From the NCBI GenBank assembly GCA_021784205.1, contig JAJXTB010000028.1:1-22681 (forward strand): a stretch of 22,681 nt of DNA. The letters run 5' to 3'. The translations under genes were made by a program, and so were the position numbers. A model generated the notes under the pieces. It was not told the origin of the DNA, searched no databases, and saw only the letters and a program-made list of their open reading frames with translations. Position 1 is the stretch's first letter, and each line of letters starts with the position of its first letter. Source of the stretch: Actinomycetes bacterium (GTDB lineage Bacteria > Actinomycetota > Acidimicrobiia > Acidimicrobiales > RAAP-2). Shown in pieces: positions 6,893 to 15,059 of the stretch.

Positions 6893-7909
6893 GTGCTCCT
6901 CGACACCGATCTCACTTTCGATCCCGATGGCCAGTATCCGTTGGCCGCGAAGGCCGAGGCCGACGGTTACGCCGGACTATGGGCGGCGGAAGTCGGTCAC
7001 GACCCGTTGCTCATTCTCGCCGGTGCCGCCACCGCGACGACGCGAATCGAACTCGGCACCGGGATCGTCGTGGCCTTCGGGCGCAGTCCGATGATCACCG
7101 CGACGCTGGCCAATGACGTGCAACGACTCTCTCGCGGGCGGTTGCTACTCGGGCTCGGCAGTCAGATCAAGCCACACATCGAGAAGCGCTATTCGATGCC
7201 GTGGTCACACCCCGCGCCGCGGATGCGCGAGTACATCGTGGCCATGCGGGCGATCTGGTCGTCCTGGAACGACGGTGCTCCGCTCAACTTTCGCGGCGAG
7301 TACTACCGCCATACGCTGATGACGCCGTTCTTCAGTCCGGCGCCCCACGAATTCGGCGCGCCGAAAATCATGCTTGCGGCGGTCGGTGAACTCATGACCG
7401 AGGTCGCCGGCGAAGTGGCCGACGGGCTCTTGGTGCACCCGTTCACGACCGAACGATACCTTCGAGAGGTGACCCTGCCCGCACTCGAGCGAGGACTGTC
7501 GCGCTCTCAGCGGTCGCGCGACGACTTTCAGATCTCGTACTCCGGACTCATCGCGAGTGGCGACGACGACGTTGCCCGGCGAGACGCCGAGACCGCGGTG
7601 CGCGCCCAGATTGCGTTCTACGCGTCCACCCCCGCCTATCGCGGGGTGCTTGCGTTGCACGGGTGGACACAACTACAACCGGCGTTGGCGCTACTGGCGC
7701 GTCGTGGCGAGTGGGCCGCGATGGGCGATCTCATCTCCGATGAGGTCCTGCACACCGTGGCGATCGTTGGGGCACCGTCCGAGGTCGCTCCCGCACTGAA
7801 GTCTCGCTTCGGTGACGTCGTCGATCGTTTCAGCATCTACGCACCGTCGGGGATGACCGACGACGTTCGTCGTAGCATTGCGCGGGGCCTTCAGTTGACA
7901 GTCGATTAA
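6893..7909 (+). CDS. Luciferase-like F420-dependent oxidoreductase (LLM class)
   Basis: The 338-residue product has the TIM-barrel pattern of bacterial luciferase-like enzymes: AKAEADGYAGLWAAEVGHDP, then IELGTGIVVAFGRSPMITA, RLSRGRLLLGLGSQIKPHIE and the later GEVADGLLVHPFTTERYL. The set is close to the actinobacterial F420-dependent group represented by MSMEG_2256. Such enzymes use reduced deazaflavin F420, or less often FMN, for hydride transfer; the substrate cannot be read from sequence. The GTG start has no upstream in-frame alternative before a long non-coding stretch and sits 6 nt after a -10 hexamer. A DsrE-like gene begins 17 nt after the stop and probably shares the message. Confidence 0.87.
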   Translation: MLLDTDLTFDPDGQYPLAAKAEADGYAGLWAAEVGHDPLLILAGAATATTRIELGTGIVVAFGRSPMITATLANDVQRLSRGRLLLGLGSQIKPHIEKRYSMPWSHPAPRMREYIVAMRAIWSSWNDGAPLNFRGEYYRHTLMTPFFSPAPHEFGAPKIMLAAVGELMTEVAGEVADGLLVHPFTTERYLREVTLPALERGLSRSQRSRDDFQISYSGLIASGDDDVARRDAETAVRAQIAFYASTPAYRGVLALHGWTQLQPALALLARRGEWAAMGDLISDEVLHTVAIVGAPSEVAPALKSRFGDVVDRFSIYAPSGMTDDVRRSIARGLQLTVD

Positions 7910-7926
7910 CGAGCGGAGGAATGTAC

Positions 7927-8280
7927 GTGGACGTGTTGATGATTCTGAATGATCCGCCATACGGCAATGAGCGAACCTACAACGCGCTGCGCCTCGCGAT
8001 GAACCTGCAGCGAAACCACGCCGACGTTTCGCTGAACGTGTTTCTTATGGGTGACGCGACGCTCGGTGCCAAGGCCGGTCAGCGGACTCCCGACGGGTAC
8101 TACAACATCGAACGCATGCTGAAGGGCGTGCTCGTCAAGGGTGGCCGGGTTCTCGTGTGCGGCACGTGCATCGACACCCGCGCGATCGGTGAGTCCGAAT
8201 TGCTCGAGGGAGCGGCGCGCAGTTCGATGGACGAATTAGGAAACCTCACCCTGAGTTCCGATCGGGTCCTCATCTTTTGA
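7927..8280 (+). CDS. DsrE/DsrF-like small protein with a CxxC motif
   Basis: This 117-residue cytoplasmic protein has the DsrE-like alpha/beta fold signature: an opening strand with LMILNDPPYGNERTYNALRLA, then LNVFLMGDA and VLVCGTCIDTRAIG. Family members include sulfur-carrier subunits and poorly understood homologues that use conserved cysteines. Here C78 and C81 form a CxxC pair. I chose GTG 7927 because GGAGGA lies exactly 6 nt before it and MDVLMILND is the usual beginning. ATG at 7921 abuts the ribosome site and is unlikely. It follows the F420-type enzyme, so a linked redox or sulfur role is possible but unproven. Its stop directly abuts the convergent MFS gene. Confidence 0.82.
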   Translation: MDVLMILNDPPYGNERTYNALRLAMNLQRNHADVSLNVFLMGDATLGAKAGQRTPDGYYNIERMLKGVLVKGGRVLVCGTCIDTRAIGESELLEGAARSSMDELGNLTLSSDRVLIF

Positions 8281-9540
8281 TCAGGCCGTACGCCCGTCCT
8301 CGGCGGGCGTGAGCGACCGACGGAGGTTGAGCATCAGCGCCGAGCCGAGCAGCGCGGTGAGCCCGATCGACATGGGCCACCAGTTGCCCAGTCCGTTGCC
8401 GAAGTACATGGCGGTGATAAGGGGTGCGACCGTGCCCGACACCGCCCACGTGGCTCCGGACGCCGCGTTGTAGCGGCCCCGCAGTCGTTCGGGAGCGATC
8501 TCGTTGACCAGGGCCGAACCGACCGGCTGGAGCATCGTCTCGGCGAAGGCGAAGACCACCATCGAGGCGCACAGCAGGACGAAGGCGATGACGTGGGGCA
8601 ACGCCAGCGCCGCGGCGAGCGCGAACCAGAAGACGCACCACAGTCCGCCGACGACGGCGAGCACACTGGTGCGACTGCGTCCGTCGATTCGATTCAATGT
8701 CCAGAGCTGCGCGAGCACGATGGTCGAGGTGTTGAAGAAGAAGATGAACCCAATGTCGTGCACGCTCAGGTGGAGGTTGTTCACTACGAAGAGGCTGTAA
8801 CCGGCCTCCTGGGACCCGTAGCCACCGATCATGAGCACGAGCGCGGCCAGAACGTACTTAACCAGTCGGCGATCGGCGAGGACGGTGCGCCAGCCGTCGT
8901 TGTCGTGCCCCGTGTGGTCGTGCGCGCTGCGTACCGGACCGCCGTGGGCGCGTAGCGCCACGAAGAGCACGCCGGTAGCGAACATCGAAGCGGCGTTGAG
9001 TAGGTACAGCGCGCTGAAGGTACGCGGGTGGCTGAGGTTGACGATCGACGCCGAGACCAGGCTGCCGAAGCCGATGCCCAGGTTGAGCAACAAGAAGTTG
9101 AAACCGAAGGCCCGCTGGCGGTGTTCGTCGCTGACGAGTCGAGCGAGGAGCGTGGAGTTGGGTCCCCACCCGGCCCCACCGACGACGGACAGCGTGATGG
9201 CGACGATCGCCGCGGACATCCGTGTGGTCACGAAGGCCCACGCGATCAAGGTGAACCCCATCGCCGCGTAGCTGACGAGGGCGATACGAAACGGACCGAA
9301 TCGGTCGACGAACGTTCCCCACAGGGGACTCGTCGCGAGGCTCGCCACCGCGGATGCCGCGAGCAGCAACGTGGCGAATTCGGTTGAGAAGTGACGAACG
9401 TTGTGCAGGTACACGACGTAGAACGAGAGGGTCAGTCCAGAACCGAGCGCGTTCAGGAACGTGCAGACGTAAAAGATGCGCATCGGGCGCGTCACGACCC
9501 TCCGGAAGGAGGTCGGCAGGAGGTTTTCCAAGATATTCAC
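8281..9540 (-). CDS. MFS transporter, MdtH/DHA1-like, with His-rich central loop
   Basis: The 419-residue protein has about twelve membrane segments. The first half shows MRIFYVCTFLNALGSGLTLSF, SPLWGTFVDRFGP (the MFS loop between segments 2 and 3) and GGAGWGPNSTLLARLV. The second half shows ETMLQPVGSALVNEIAPERLRGRYN. This pattern fits drug:proton antiporters of the MdtH kind. The cytoplasmic loop after segment 6 contains AHDHTGHDNDG, which could bind metal. The GTG start at 9540 lacks a ribosome site. A TAGCCT hexamer at 9555-9550 ends 9 nt upstream, so a very short or absent leader is possible. ATG 9483 is an in-frame alternative, but it would cut residues just before membrane segment 1. The substrate is unknown. 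Confidence 0.85.
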   Translation of the reverse strand: MNILENLLPTSFRRVVTRPMRIFYVCTFLNALGSGLTLSFYVVYLHNVRHFSTEFATLLLAASAVASLATSPLWGTFVDRFGPFRIALVSYAAMGFTLIAWAFVTTRMSAAIVAITLSVVGGAGWGPNSTLLARLVSDEHRQRAFGFNFLLLNLGIGFGSLVSASIVNLSHPRTFSALYLLNAASMFATGVLFVALRAHGGPVRSAHDHTGHDNDGWRTVLADRRLVKYVLAALVLMIGGYGSQEAGYSLFVVNNLHLSVHDIGFIFFFNTSTIVLAQLWTLNRIDGRSRTSVLAVVGGLWCVFWFALAAALALPHVIAFVLLCASMVVFAFAETMLQPVGSALVNEIAPERLRGRYNAASGATWAVSGTVAPLITAMYFGNGLGNWWPMSIGLTALLGSALMLNLRRSLTPAEDGRTA

Positions 9541-9656
9541 GAGTTGACCAGGCTAGTACGAGGGTGTGGCGCGGCGACCAGTTCCTGAAGGAATTCACGG
9601 CGGTGCGCGATACGATGGCGACGTCGGCCGCCAGGTCGCGGTCGCAAAGGGGAACA

Positions 9657-10577
9657 ATGGCTACACGGCGGTCGTCGCGCTCGACGGGCCTACTCGAGGA
9701 ACTCGCCCCTGACGTAGAACGGCTGCTCAATCGTCACCTCGAAGCGCCGCGGTTGTGGTACCCGCACGAGCAGATCAATTGGGGCGCGGGCACGTCATTC
9801 GCCGATCGCCCGTGGGCGCCCACCGACTACCCGCTGCCTGACGGTGTGCGCAGTTCCATCTACGTCAACCTGCTCACCGAGGACAATCTTCCCTATTACA
9901 CGAGTACCTTGTCGCGACTCTCCTCGCCGACGCACCCGATCGCCGACTGGAACCATCAGTGGACGATGGAGGAGAACCGGCACGCGATGGTGATGCGCGA
10001 CTGGGTCCACATCAGCCGTTGCATCGATCCGGCGTTGTTGGAGGATGGACGTCGTGTCCAGATGTTCCAGGCGATGGTGCCGACCCCCGAGACCTTCGCC
10101 GACCTCATCTGCTACGTCGCACTCCAGGAGCGGGCGACTCAGGTCGCGCACCGCAACACCGCGGCGCACCTGCCCAAGGATGACAAGATCGGACGCAATC
10201 TCCTCGGTCTCGTAGCCGGCGACGAGACCAAGCACTACCTCTTCTACCGAGACCTCACGGTGGCGGGCTTCGCCATTGACCCCTCCGTGATGATGGTCGC
10301 GGCCGCCAAGCAGGTGAGCGCCTTCGCGATGCCGGGCACGGGGATTCCGGGGTTTACCCGTCACGCGGTCCGTATCGCGAAGGAAGGGATCTACGGGCTC
10401 ACCCAATTCGCCCGCGACGTCCTCGATCCCGTGCTCACGTTGTGGGACGTCGGCCACCTCGAGGGCCTCTCGCAAGACGCCGAGCGCGCGCGTCTCGACC
10501 TCGCCAGAGTGGTCAGTACGTTGAGCGCGAGCGTCGAGCGACTCGCCGCCAAGACCAGTCGGCCCGCGCTGGCGTAG
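9657..10577 (+). CDS. Acyl-[acyl-carrier-protein] desaturase, di-iron (DesA-like)
   Basis: Soluble ferritin-like desaturases insert a cis double bond into acyl chains on acyl carrier protein, using O2 and reduced ferredoxin. The 306-residue product keeps all six iron ligands in family order and spacing: E75 in LLTEDN, E106 and H109 in EENRH, E158 in LQERATQVAH, and E190 and H193 in DETKH. The opening LNRHLEAPRLWYPHEQINW also matches the mycobacterial DesA1/DesA2 group. ATG 9657 follows AAAGGGGA; an ATG at 9615 would add 14 residues without conserved character. It is a single-gene transcript whose stop abuts the convergent PLDc_N gene. It probably makes unsaturated membrane or storage acyl chains. 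Confidence 0.9.
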   Translation: MATRRSSRSTGLLEELAPDVERLLNRHLEAPRLWYPHEQINWGAGTSFADRPWAPTDYPLPDGVRSSIYVNLLTEDNLPYYTSTLSRLSSPTHPIADWNHQWTMEENRHAMVMRDWVHISRCIDPALLEDGRRVQMFQAMVPTPETFADLICYVALQERATQVAHRNTAAHLPKDDKIGRNLLGLVAGDETKHYLFYRDLTVAGFAIDPSVMMVAAAKQVSAFAMPGTGIPGFTRHAVRIAKEGIYGLTQFARDVLDPVLTLWDVGHLEGLSQDAERARLDLARVVSTLSASVERLAAKTSRPALA

Positions 10578-10877
10578 TCACTCTTTGGAGTTGGCGACCC
10601 GCCGGATGTAGTCCTCGAAGGCGGCCTGCTGCGTCTGGACCGTTCGGCGATCACGTTCGTGCATCGATCCGCCGCGCACTACGAGGTAGATGAGGGTGCC
10701 GAGCAGGGGGAGCACGAGGATGCCGAGGACCCAGCCCGCTTTCTGCGGGCCACCGAGGTCGTGACTTCGCATGATGTCGGCGAGCACGTGAAAGACGAGC
10801 AAGAGCCAGAAAACGAAGAAGACCAGGTAGAGGGTCGCAATAAAGACGTCCCACAGGGGAAAGTTAGCGGCGAGCAC
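10578..10877 (-). CDS. Small PLDc_N-domain membrane protein
   Basis: The 99-residue product has two hydrophobic segments, about residues 8-33 and 46-67, joined by a loop with MRSHDLGGPQKAGW. The second segment reads VLGILVLPLLGTLIYLVVRGG. This is the short phospholipase D N-terminal (PLDc_N) domain found alone in many actinobacteria. It carries no catalytic HKD motif, so no enzymatic role is implied; the function is unknown. The charged tail lies on one side of the membrane. The GTG start is supported by AAAGGAG 4 nt upstream. It follows the DUF167 gene by 21 bp and is probably co-transcribed. Confidence 0.8.
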   Translation of the reverse strand: MLAANFPLWDVFIATLYLVFFVFWLLLVFHVLADIMRSHDLGGPQKAGWVLGILVLPLLGTLIYLVVRGGSMHERDRRTVQTQQAAFEDYIRRVANSKE

Positions 10878-10898
10878 GGAACTCCTTTCGAACTAAAC

Positions 10899-11171
10899 CT
10901 AGCGAACCTCCGAGAGCAGTTCGATGAGTCGGGCGCGCAGGTCGGCCTCGTCACCGGTCAGTTCGAGGACTTTGCTTCGCGAGCGTCGCCCGTGGATTAA
11001 CTCGACCATGGAACGCGGAAGATCGAAGGCTCGCGCGACCGCACTGAGCGTCTCGTCGCTCGCCGCTCCGTCAACGGCGCGCGCGCGAACGCGAACCACG
11101 AGCGCGCCGTCGTAGTCGCCGCCCACGTCACTGCGGCGTGATCCGGGGTGGACGTGGACGTTCAGACGCAA
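10899..11171 (-). CDS. DUF167 (YggU-like) family protein
   Basis: The 90-residue product matches the small DUF167 family: LNVHVHPGSRRSDVGGDYDGALVVRVRARAVDGAAS, then LPRSMVELIHGRRSRSKVLEL. The family is widespread and its biochemical role is not established. The only in-frame start after the upstream stop is TTG at 11171, so that rare codon is used here. No clear ribosome site precedes it. It is the first gene of a short minus-strand pair with the PLDc_N protein and is transcribed away from the acyl-CoA ligase. Confidence 0.82.
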   Translation of the reverse strand: MRLNVHVHPGSRRSDVGGDYDGALVVRVRARAVDGAASDETLSAVARAFDLPRSMVELIHGRRSRSKVLELTGDEADLRARLIELLSEVR

Positions 11172-11250
11172 AACGGTGAGCCGATCCGGTCGAGACAGTC
11201 ACTGGTCACAGACCTGTTCTAGCAACTCCGGATCAGTCGATCGCCAAGCA

Positions 11251-11256
11251 TAGGAT
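11251..11256 (+). promoter_or_regulatory. Candidate -10 element TAGGAT for the acyl-CoA ligase
   Basis: TAGGAT fits TANNNT. Transcription near 11263 would give a leader of about 20 nt containing the AAGGGGGG ribosome site. No good -35 sequence is visible. Confidence 0.35.
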
Positions 11257-11282
11257 TGTGAAATCTGACGAAGGGGGGACTC

Positions 11283-12956
11283 GTGGGGCTGAGTATGGCC
11301 GAAGCAATCGCAACGGTGTCGGGTCCGGGGCAGCCCTTTGAAACCGTCGAGGATGTCTACGACGGCGTAACGTACCGGGTCTTCAAGAACGCGCCACCGA
11401 CGCTTCGCCAGTACTTCGACCAGCTGCGCGGAGACGATCGGACGTTCATCGTCTACGAGGACGAGGAATGGACGTTCAATGACGTGAAGGACGAAATTGA
11501 CGCCTTCGCCAACGTGCTCGTCCACCACTACGGTGTCGCGGTCGGGGACCGCGTCGGCATCGCCATGCGCAACCTGCCGGAGTGGACGATCGCCTTCGGG
11601 GCCATCGTCTCGATCGGTGCGGTATCGGTCTCGTTGAACGCCTGGTGGACCGAGGAGGAGCTCGAGTACGCGATCAATGACGCGGGCCTCGCGCTACTCG
11701 TCGCCGATTCGGAGCGGGTCGCACGGGCCCAGGGACCCTGTCAGCGAGCCCGGGTGCCGATCCTCGGCGTGCGCCTCGACGAGTTGTTGCCGCTCGGCCC
11801 CGGGGTCGAGCGATGGTCGGACCTCGTCAACCCGGGCTCGCCCATGCCTGAAGTGGCGCTGGGACCAGAGCTAAACGCCACGATCCTCTACACCTCGGGC
11901 ACGACGGGCATGCCCAAGGGGGCGGTTTCCACCCACCGCGCGGTCAGTCAGTCGATCATGGCTTTCGCCGCGAATTCGGCGATCAACGACCTTCGCCGGG
12001 ATCCTGGTTCCGGTTCTGGCCAACCGCCGTGCTTCATCCTCGTCGTGCCGCTCTTTCACGTGACGGGCTGTATCCCGGTCATGATGTCGTGCGTTGCGTG
12101 GCACTTCAAGCTGGTGATGATGTATCGCTGGGAACCGGAGCGGGCTCTCCAGCTGATCGAGCGGCACCGCGTGACGAGCTTCGTCGGTGTGCCAACCCAG
12201 AGCTGGGACCTCATGGAGAACGCTCACTTCGCCGAGTACGACACCAGTTCACTCACCCTCGTCGGTGGTGGAGGCGCCCCGGCACCTCCGGCGCTGGTGA
12301 GCCGGGTCGAGCACTCGTTTGCCAAGGGACGTCCGTCACTCGGCTACGGCATGACCGAGACCAACGCCTACGGTCCCGGCAACTACGGTGACGACTACGT
12401 GAGTCATCCGACCTCGACGGGCCGGGCTCGTACCACGGTGATGGACGCATCCATCCGTGATCTGGACGGACGTGAGGCGCCAGCCGGTGAACGCGGTGAG
12501 ATCTGGCTGAAGGGTCCCATGCTGATCCGGGGTTACTGGAACAAACCCGAGGCCACGACTGCGGCCATCACCGACGGGTGGCTGCGCACGGGCGATATCG
12601 GACACGTGGACGACGATGGTTTCTTGTACATCGAGGACCGGATGAAGGACATGATCCTGCGAGCCGGCGAGAACGTGTACTCAGCGGAGGTTGAAGCGGC
12701 GATCTACGAACTTCCCGCGGTCTATGAAGCGGCCGTCGTCGGTCTCGCCCACGAACGCCTCGGCGAGGAGGTGGCGGCCGTCGTGCGACTGAAAGACGGG
12801 ATGTCGTTGAGCGAGGACGAGCTGCGCATGCACCTCGCGTTGAAACTGGCGGCCTTCAAGATTCCTACGCGCGTCGTCTTCACCAAGGATCCGCTGCCGC
12901 GCAACCCCGCGGGCAAGCTGCTCAAACGCGAGATGCCGACGCGCTACTTCGACTGA
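11283..12956 (+). CDS. Acyl-CoA ligase, FadD-like (ANL superfamily)
   Basis: The enzyme activates a carboxylic acid with ATP to an acyl-adenylate, then forms the acyl-CoA. The 557-residue product has all core motifs: ATP-binding YTSGTTGMPKGA at about residue 203, GYGMTETNAYGPG, the hinge region GWLRTGDIGHVDDDGFLYIEDRMKDM split over the two domains, and the catalytic lysine K545 in NPAGKLLKRE. The order and length match medium- or long-chain fatty acyl-CoA synthetases, but aromatic or steroid acids are possible substrates. GTG 11283 is favoured since AAGGGGGG lies 4 nt upstream; ATG 11295 lies too far from that site. It runs alone and overlaps the convergent NUDIX gene by 13 bp. Confidence 0.9.
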   Translation: MGLSMAEAIATVSGPGQPFETVEDVYDGVTYRVFKNAPPTLRQYFDQLRGDDRTFIVYEDEEWTFNDVKDEIDAFANVLVHHYGVAVGDRVGIAMRNLPEWTIAFGAIVSIGAVSVSLNAWWTEEELEYAINDAGLALLVADSERVARAQGPCQRARVPILGVRLDELLPLGPGVERWSDLVNPGSPMPEVALGPELNATILYTSGTTGMPKGAVSTHRAVSQSIMAFAANSAINDLRRDPGSGSGQPPCFILVVPLFHVTGCIPVMMSCVAWHFKLVMMYRWEPERALQLIERHRVTSFVGVPTQSWDLMENAHFAEYDTSSLTLVGGGGAPAPPALVSRVEHSFAKGRPSLGYGMTETNAYGPGNYGDDYVSHPTSTGRARTTVMDASIRDLDGREAPAGERGEIWLKGPMLIRGYWNKPEATTAAITDGWLRTGDIGHVDDDGFLYIEDRMKDMILRAGENVYSAEVEAAIYELPAVYEAAVVGLAHERLGEEVAAVVRLKDGMSLSEDELRMHLALKLAAFKIPTRVVFTKDPLPRNPAGKLLKREMPTRYFD

Positions 12957-13372
12957 ACGAGATCGAGGGCTCGGCGCGCGTAGTCCGCCAGGTTGACCTC
13001 GCCCACGTCGGCGAGTCGGAACCAGCGGGCGAGGTCGGTCGTCCCGTCGGCTTCATCGCGAAGTGTTCCGCCGGTCAGCCGGACGGTGTAGAGGATGCGC
13101 ACCGTGTGCAGCCGCTCGCCGTTGTCGCGACGGCGCTCGTCGCTCGTCACCCCAACCAGCTGCGGATCGCTCACGTGCAAGCCGGTCTCCTCGGCGAACT
13201 CGCGCACGAGCGCCTCCTCGGGTGCCTCTCCGAAATCGATACCACCGCCGGGTAGCCACCAGAGGGGCGGGTCGTGGTGGGGATTGCTCGAGCGTACGAG
13301 TACGACGCGCTCTTCGGCGACCAGTATCCCGTAGCTGCGCACGGTCGTTCGCTGGCGGGGACGGCGACTCAC
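12944..13372 (-). CDS. NUDIX hydrolase
   Basis: NUDIX enzymes cleave nucleoside diphosphates linked to another group. The 142-residue product has a complete NUDIX box: GGIDFGE, seven residues, then REFAEETGL, which supplies the magnesium-binding glutamates. WWLPGG just before it and the strand VRILYTVRLTGG after it fit the family. The substrate cannot be deduced. GTG 13372 gives a GTGA overlap with the stop of the upstream permease gene, the same junction type seen repeatedly in this window. ATG 13411 would add 13 residues and overlap by 43 bp, so it is less likely. It is probably co-transcribed with the permease. Confidence 0.88.
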   Translation of the reverse strand: MSRRPRQRTTVRSYGILVAEERVVLVRSSNPHHDPPLWWLPGGGIDFGEAPEEALVREFAEETGLHVSDPQLVGVTSDERRRDNGERLHTVRILYTVRLTGGTLRDEADGTTDLARWFRLADVGEVNLADYARRALDLVQSK

Positions 13373-14940
13373 TGCGGGGTGCCGTGCATCGCGAGGTACG
13401 TGCGTCGACATCCCTCGCCGCAGAAGTAGTGCGTCTCGCCGTCGGCGCCCACCGCGCTCAGCGCCGTGGCCGAATTGACGCGCATCTCACAGATGGGGTC
13501 GACCGCGTCACCGTTCTCGTCACCCTGCATCGGGGCCGACATCTGGGCGGCCTCGAGCGCCAAGAAGGCGCGACGGCAACCGGGTCCACAAAAGTAGTGC
13601 GTTGCGCCGTCGGCGCCCACCGCGCTCAGCGCCGTGGCCGAATTGACGCGCATCTCACAGATCGGGTCGACCGCGTCTCCGTTGAGGTCTTCTTGCATGG
13701 GGGATGACTCCTCTCCGCGGTCGAACCGCTCTGCGCACCGAATGGAGCAGAAGTAGTAAGTCTGACCGTTGCGCTCGCGCACCGCAACCGGGGCCGTGAC
13801 GTCGACGTTCATACCGCAGATGGGGTCGCGGGCGCTTTGAGTGTCGCCGTCGCCGCGTTCGCGAGCGAGCACTATCAGCGTGAAGACGATGACCGTCGCG
13901 ACGACGTTCGCGACGAGCGTGCCCCCCAGTGGGAAGTGCCCGCTCATCGCCGGACTGTGGCGGGTCGTTGGGATCAGGTTCGCGCTTCGAAACAAAGCCT
14001 CGACGACGAGGCCACCGGCCGACATGACGAACCACAGGAGCCCGAAGAGCCGCATTGTCACCGACCCGCCGTAGAAACGTCGGTAGATGAACAACAGCGG
14101 CAGGGTTACCAGGTCGGCGAAGATGAAGGCGATCACCCCGCCGAACGCCACGCCGTGGGTCCAGAGTGCGGCGGCGAGGGGGATGTTCCCAACCGAACAG
14201 ACGAAGGAGATCACCGCGATGAGCGGAGCGATGATCGCGTTCTCCACCACCGTGACCCAGCCGTGACCGGTGAGGAAGATGTGCGACCACCAGACCTGTG
14301 GGACGTGCACGCTCAGGAAACCGGCGATGACGAAACCGGCGATCAGCTCCTTGCGCAGCATCGTGAAATCGCCGAGGGTGTAGCGAGCGGCGAGCGTGTA
14401 GTGCCGGCGCGTCGCGATGCGCTCACGCCACGTCGACGTGGCCGGCTGCGTGGGCGGCGGCGCGTCTTGCAGTACGTGCTCGTACATCGCGGATTGGCTC
14501 TGGCGACTGTAGACGAGGCCGGTGAGCAACGCCAGGCCAAGGATCATGACGACCCCGCCGACGATCTGGGCGGCGAGGAACTGCCAGCCAAGAAGGAGAT
14601 AGAGCACGATGCCGAGTTCGATCACCAGATTGGTGGACGCGACCATGAAGATCAGCGAGTTGGTCCACGAAGCACCGCGGGCGAACAGGGCGCGCGCCAT
14701 CGCGCTCGCGGCGTAGCTGCACGATGACGAGATGACCCCGAGGAACGAGGCCTTGACGACGTTGCGGGGCGTCGTCTCACCGAGTTGACGACGTAGTCCG
14801 TCGCGTGGAAGGAAACTCTGGACCATCCCCGACAGTGTGAATCCGAGAACGAGCGGCCACCACGTCATCCAGATCATGGCGGCGCTCTCGCGCAAACCGA
14901 CGCCCAGCCAGCGCGCGACTGCGGCGACCGCGGAGGTCAT
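13369..14940 (-). CDS. Permease (COG0701/ArsP-like) fused to three YHS metal-binding domains
   Basis: The 523-residue protein has a polytopic membrane part (about residues 20-365) in two similar halves. The first carries GVISSSCSYAASAMARALFARG, the second FVCSVGNIPLAAALWTHG. Both resemble the COG0701 permeases, some of which export arsenic compounds. A tail follows with three YHS domains beginning near residues 372, 425 and 481. Each has a DPIC start and a later YFC-x3-C motif, giving three cysteines per domain. YHS domains occur in copper and other heavy-metal proteins. Domains two and three read DPICEM, not the usual DPICGM, and are nearly identical. ATG 14940 overlaps the stop of a possible leader ORF. 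TTG 14994 is an in-frame alternative giving 541 residues. Metal export or sensing is inferred; the ion is unknown. Confidence 0.82.
   Translation of the reverse strand: MTSAVAAVARWLGVGLRESAAMIWMTWWPLVLGFTLSGMVQSFLPRDGLRRQLGETTPRNVVKASFLGVISSSCSYAASAMARALFARGASWTNSLIFMVASTNLVIELGIVLYLLLGWQFLAAQIVGGVVMILGLALLTGLVYSRQSQSAMYEHVLQDAPPPTQPATSTWRERIATRRHYTLAARYTLGDFTMLRKELIAGFVIAGFLSVHVPQVWWSHIFLTGHGWVTVVENAIIAPLIAVISFVCSVGNIPLAAALWTHGVAFGGVIAFIFADLVTLPLLFIYRRFYGGSVTMRLFGLLWFVMSAGGLVVEALFRSANLIPTTRHSPAMSGHFPLGGTLVANVVATVIVFTLIVLARERGDGDTQSARDPICGMNVDVTAPVAVRERNGQTYYFCSIRCAERFDRGEESSPMQEDLNGDAVDPICEMRVNSATALSAVGADGATHYFCGPGCRRAFLALEAAQMSAPMQGDENGDAVDPICEMRVNSATALSAVGADGETHYFCGEGCRRTYLAMHGTPQ
13424..13515 (-). 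repeat. Direct repeat copy A, encoding the third YHS domain
   Basis: This 92-bp block matches 13592-13683 with 4 differences. The copies are 168 bp apart, exactly 56 codons, so the duplication keeps frame. Confidence 0.95.
13592..13683 (-). repeat. Direct repeat copy B, encoding the second YHS domain
   Basis: This is the partner of the block at 13424-13515 (88 of 92 bases equal). The first YHS domain does not share this nucleotide similarity, so it is older. Confidence 0.95.
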
Positions 14941-15038
14941 CGAGCGCGCCGCCCGGCACTCGTCATTGACGGGCCGCCCGCCAGTGCCCGGCAACGGTTG
15001 CGCGACGGAGCGTTCACGACGTGGGGGATGGGCGGCAT
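14937..15038 (-). CDS. Possible 33-residue leader ORF coupled to the permease
   Basis: A short frame starts at ATG 15038, 4 nt after AAAGAGG (15049-15043), and ends at TGA 14937-14939, overlapping the permease ATG as ATGA. The peptide starts MPPIPHVVNAPSRNRCRALA and has one Cys and seven Arg; it matches no family I know. Its ribosome site is the only good one near the permease start, so it may serve to load ribosomes by coupling. A chance ORF is a real alternative. Confidence 0.35.
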   Translation of the reverse strand: MPPIPHVVNAPSRNRCRALAGGPSMTSAGRRAR

Positions 15039-15059
15039 CGAACCTCTTTCTCGTGTCTA

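Noticed and set aside
9611..9616. TACGAT as a leaderless promoter for the desaturase
   Set aside because: The in-frame ATG at 9615 overlaps the hexamer, and ATG 9657 has its own ribosome site. It may still be a normal -10 element, but no -35 supports it.
13837..14727. A 296-codon open frame on the plus strand opposite the permease
   Set aside because: It is a Glu/Asp/Arg-rich shadow of a gene with clear membrane segments and lacks a ribosome site.
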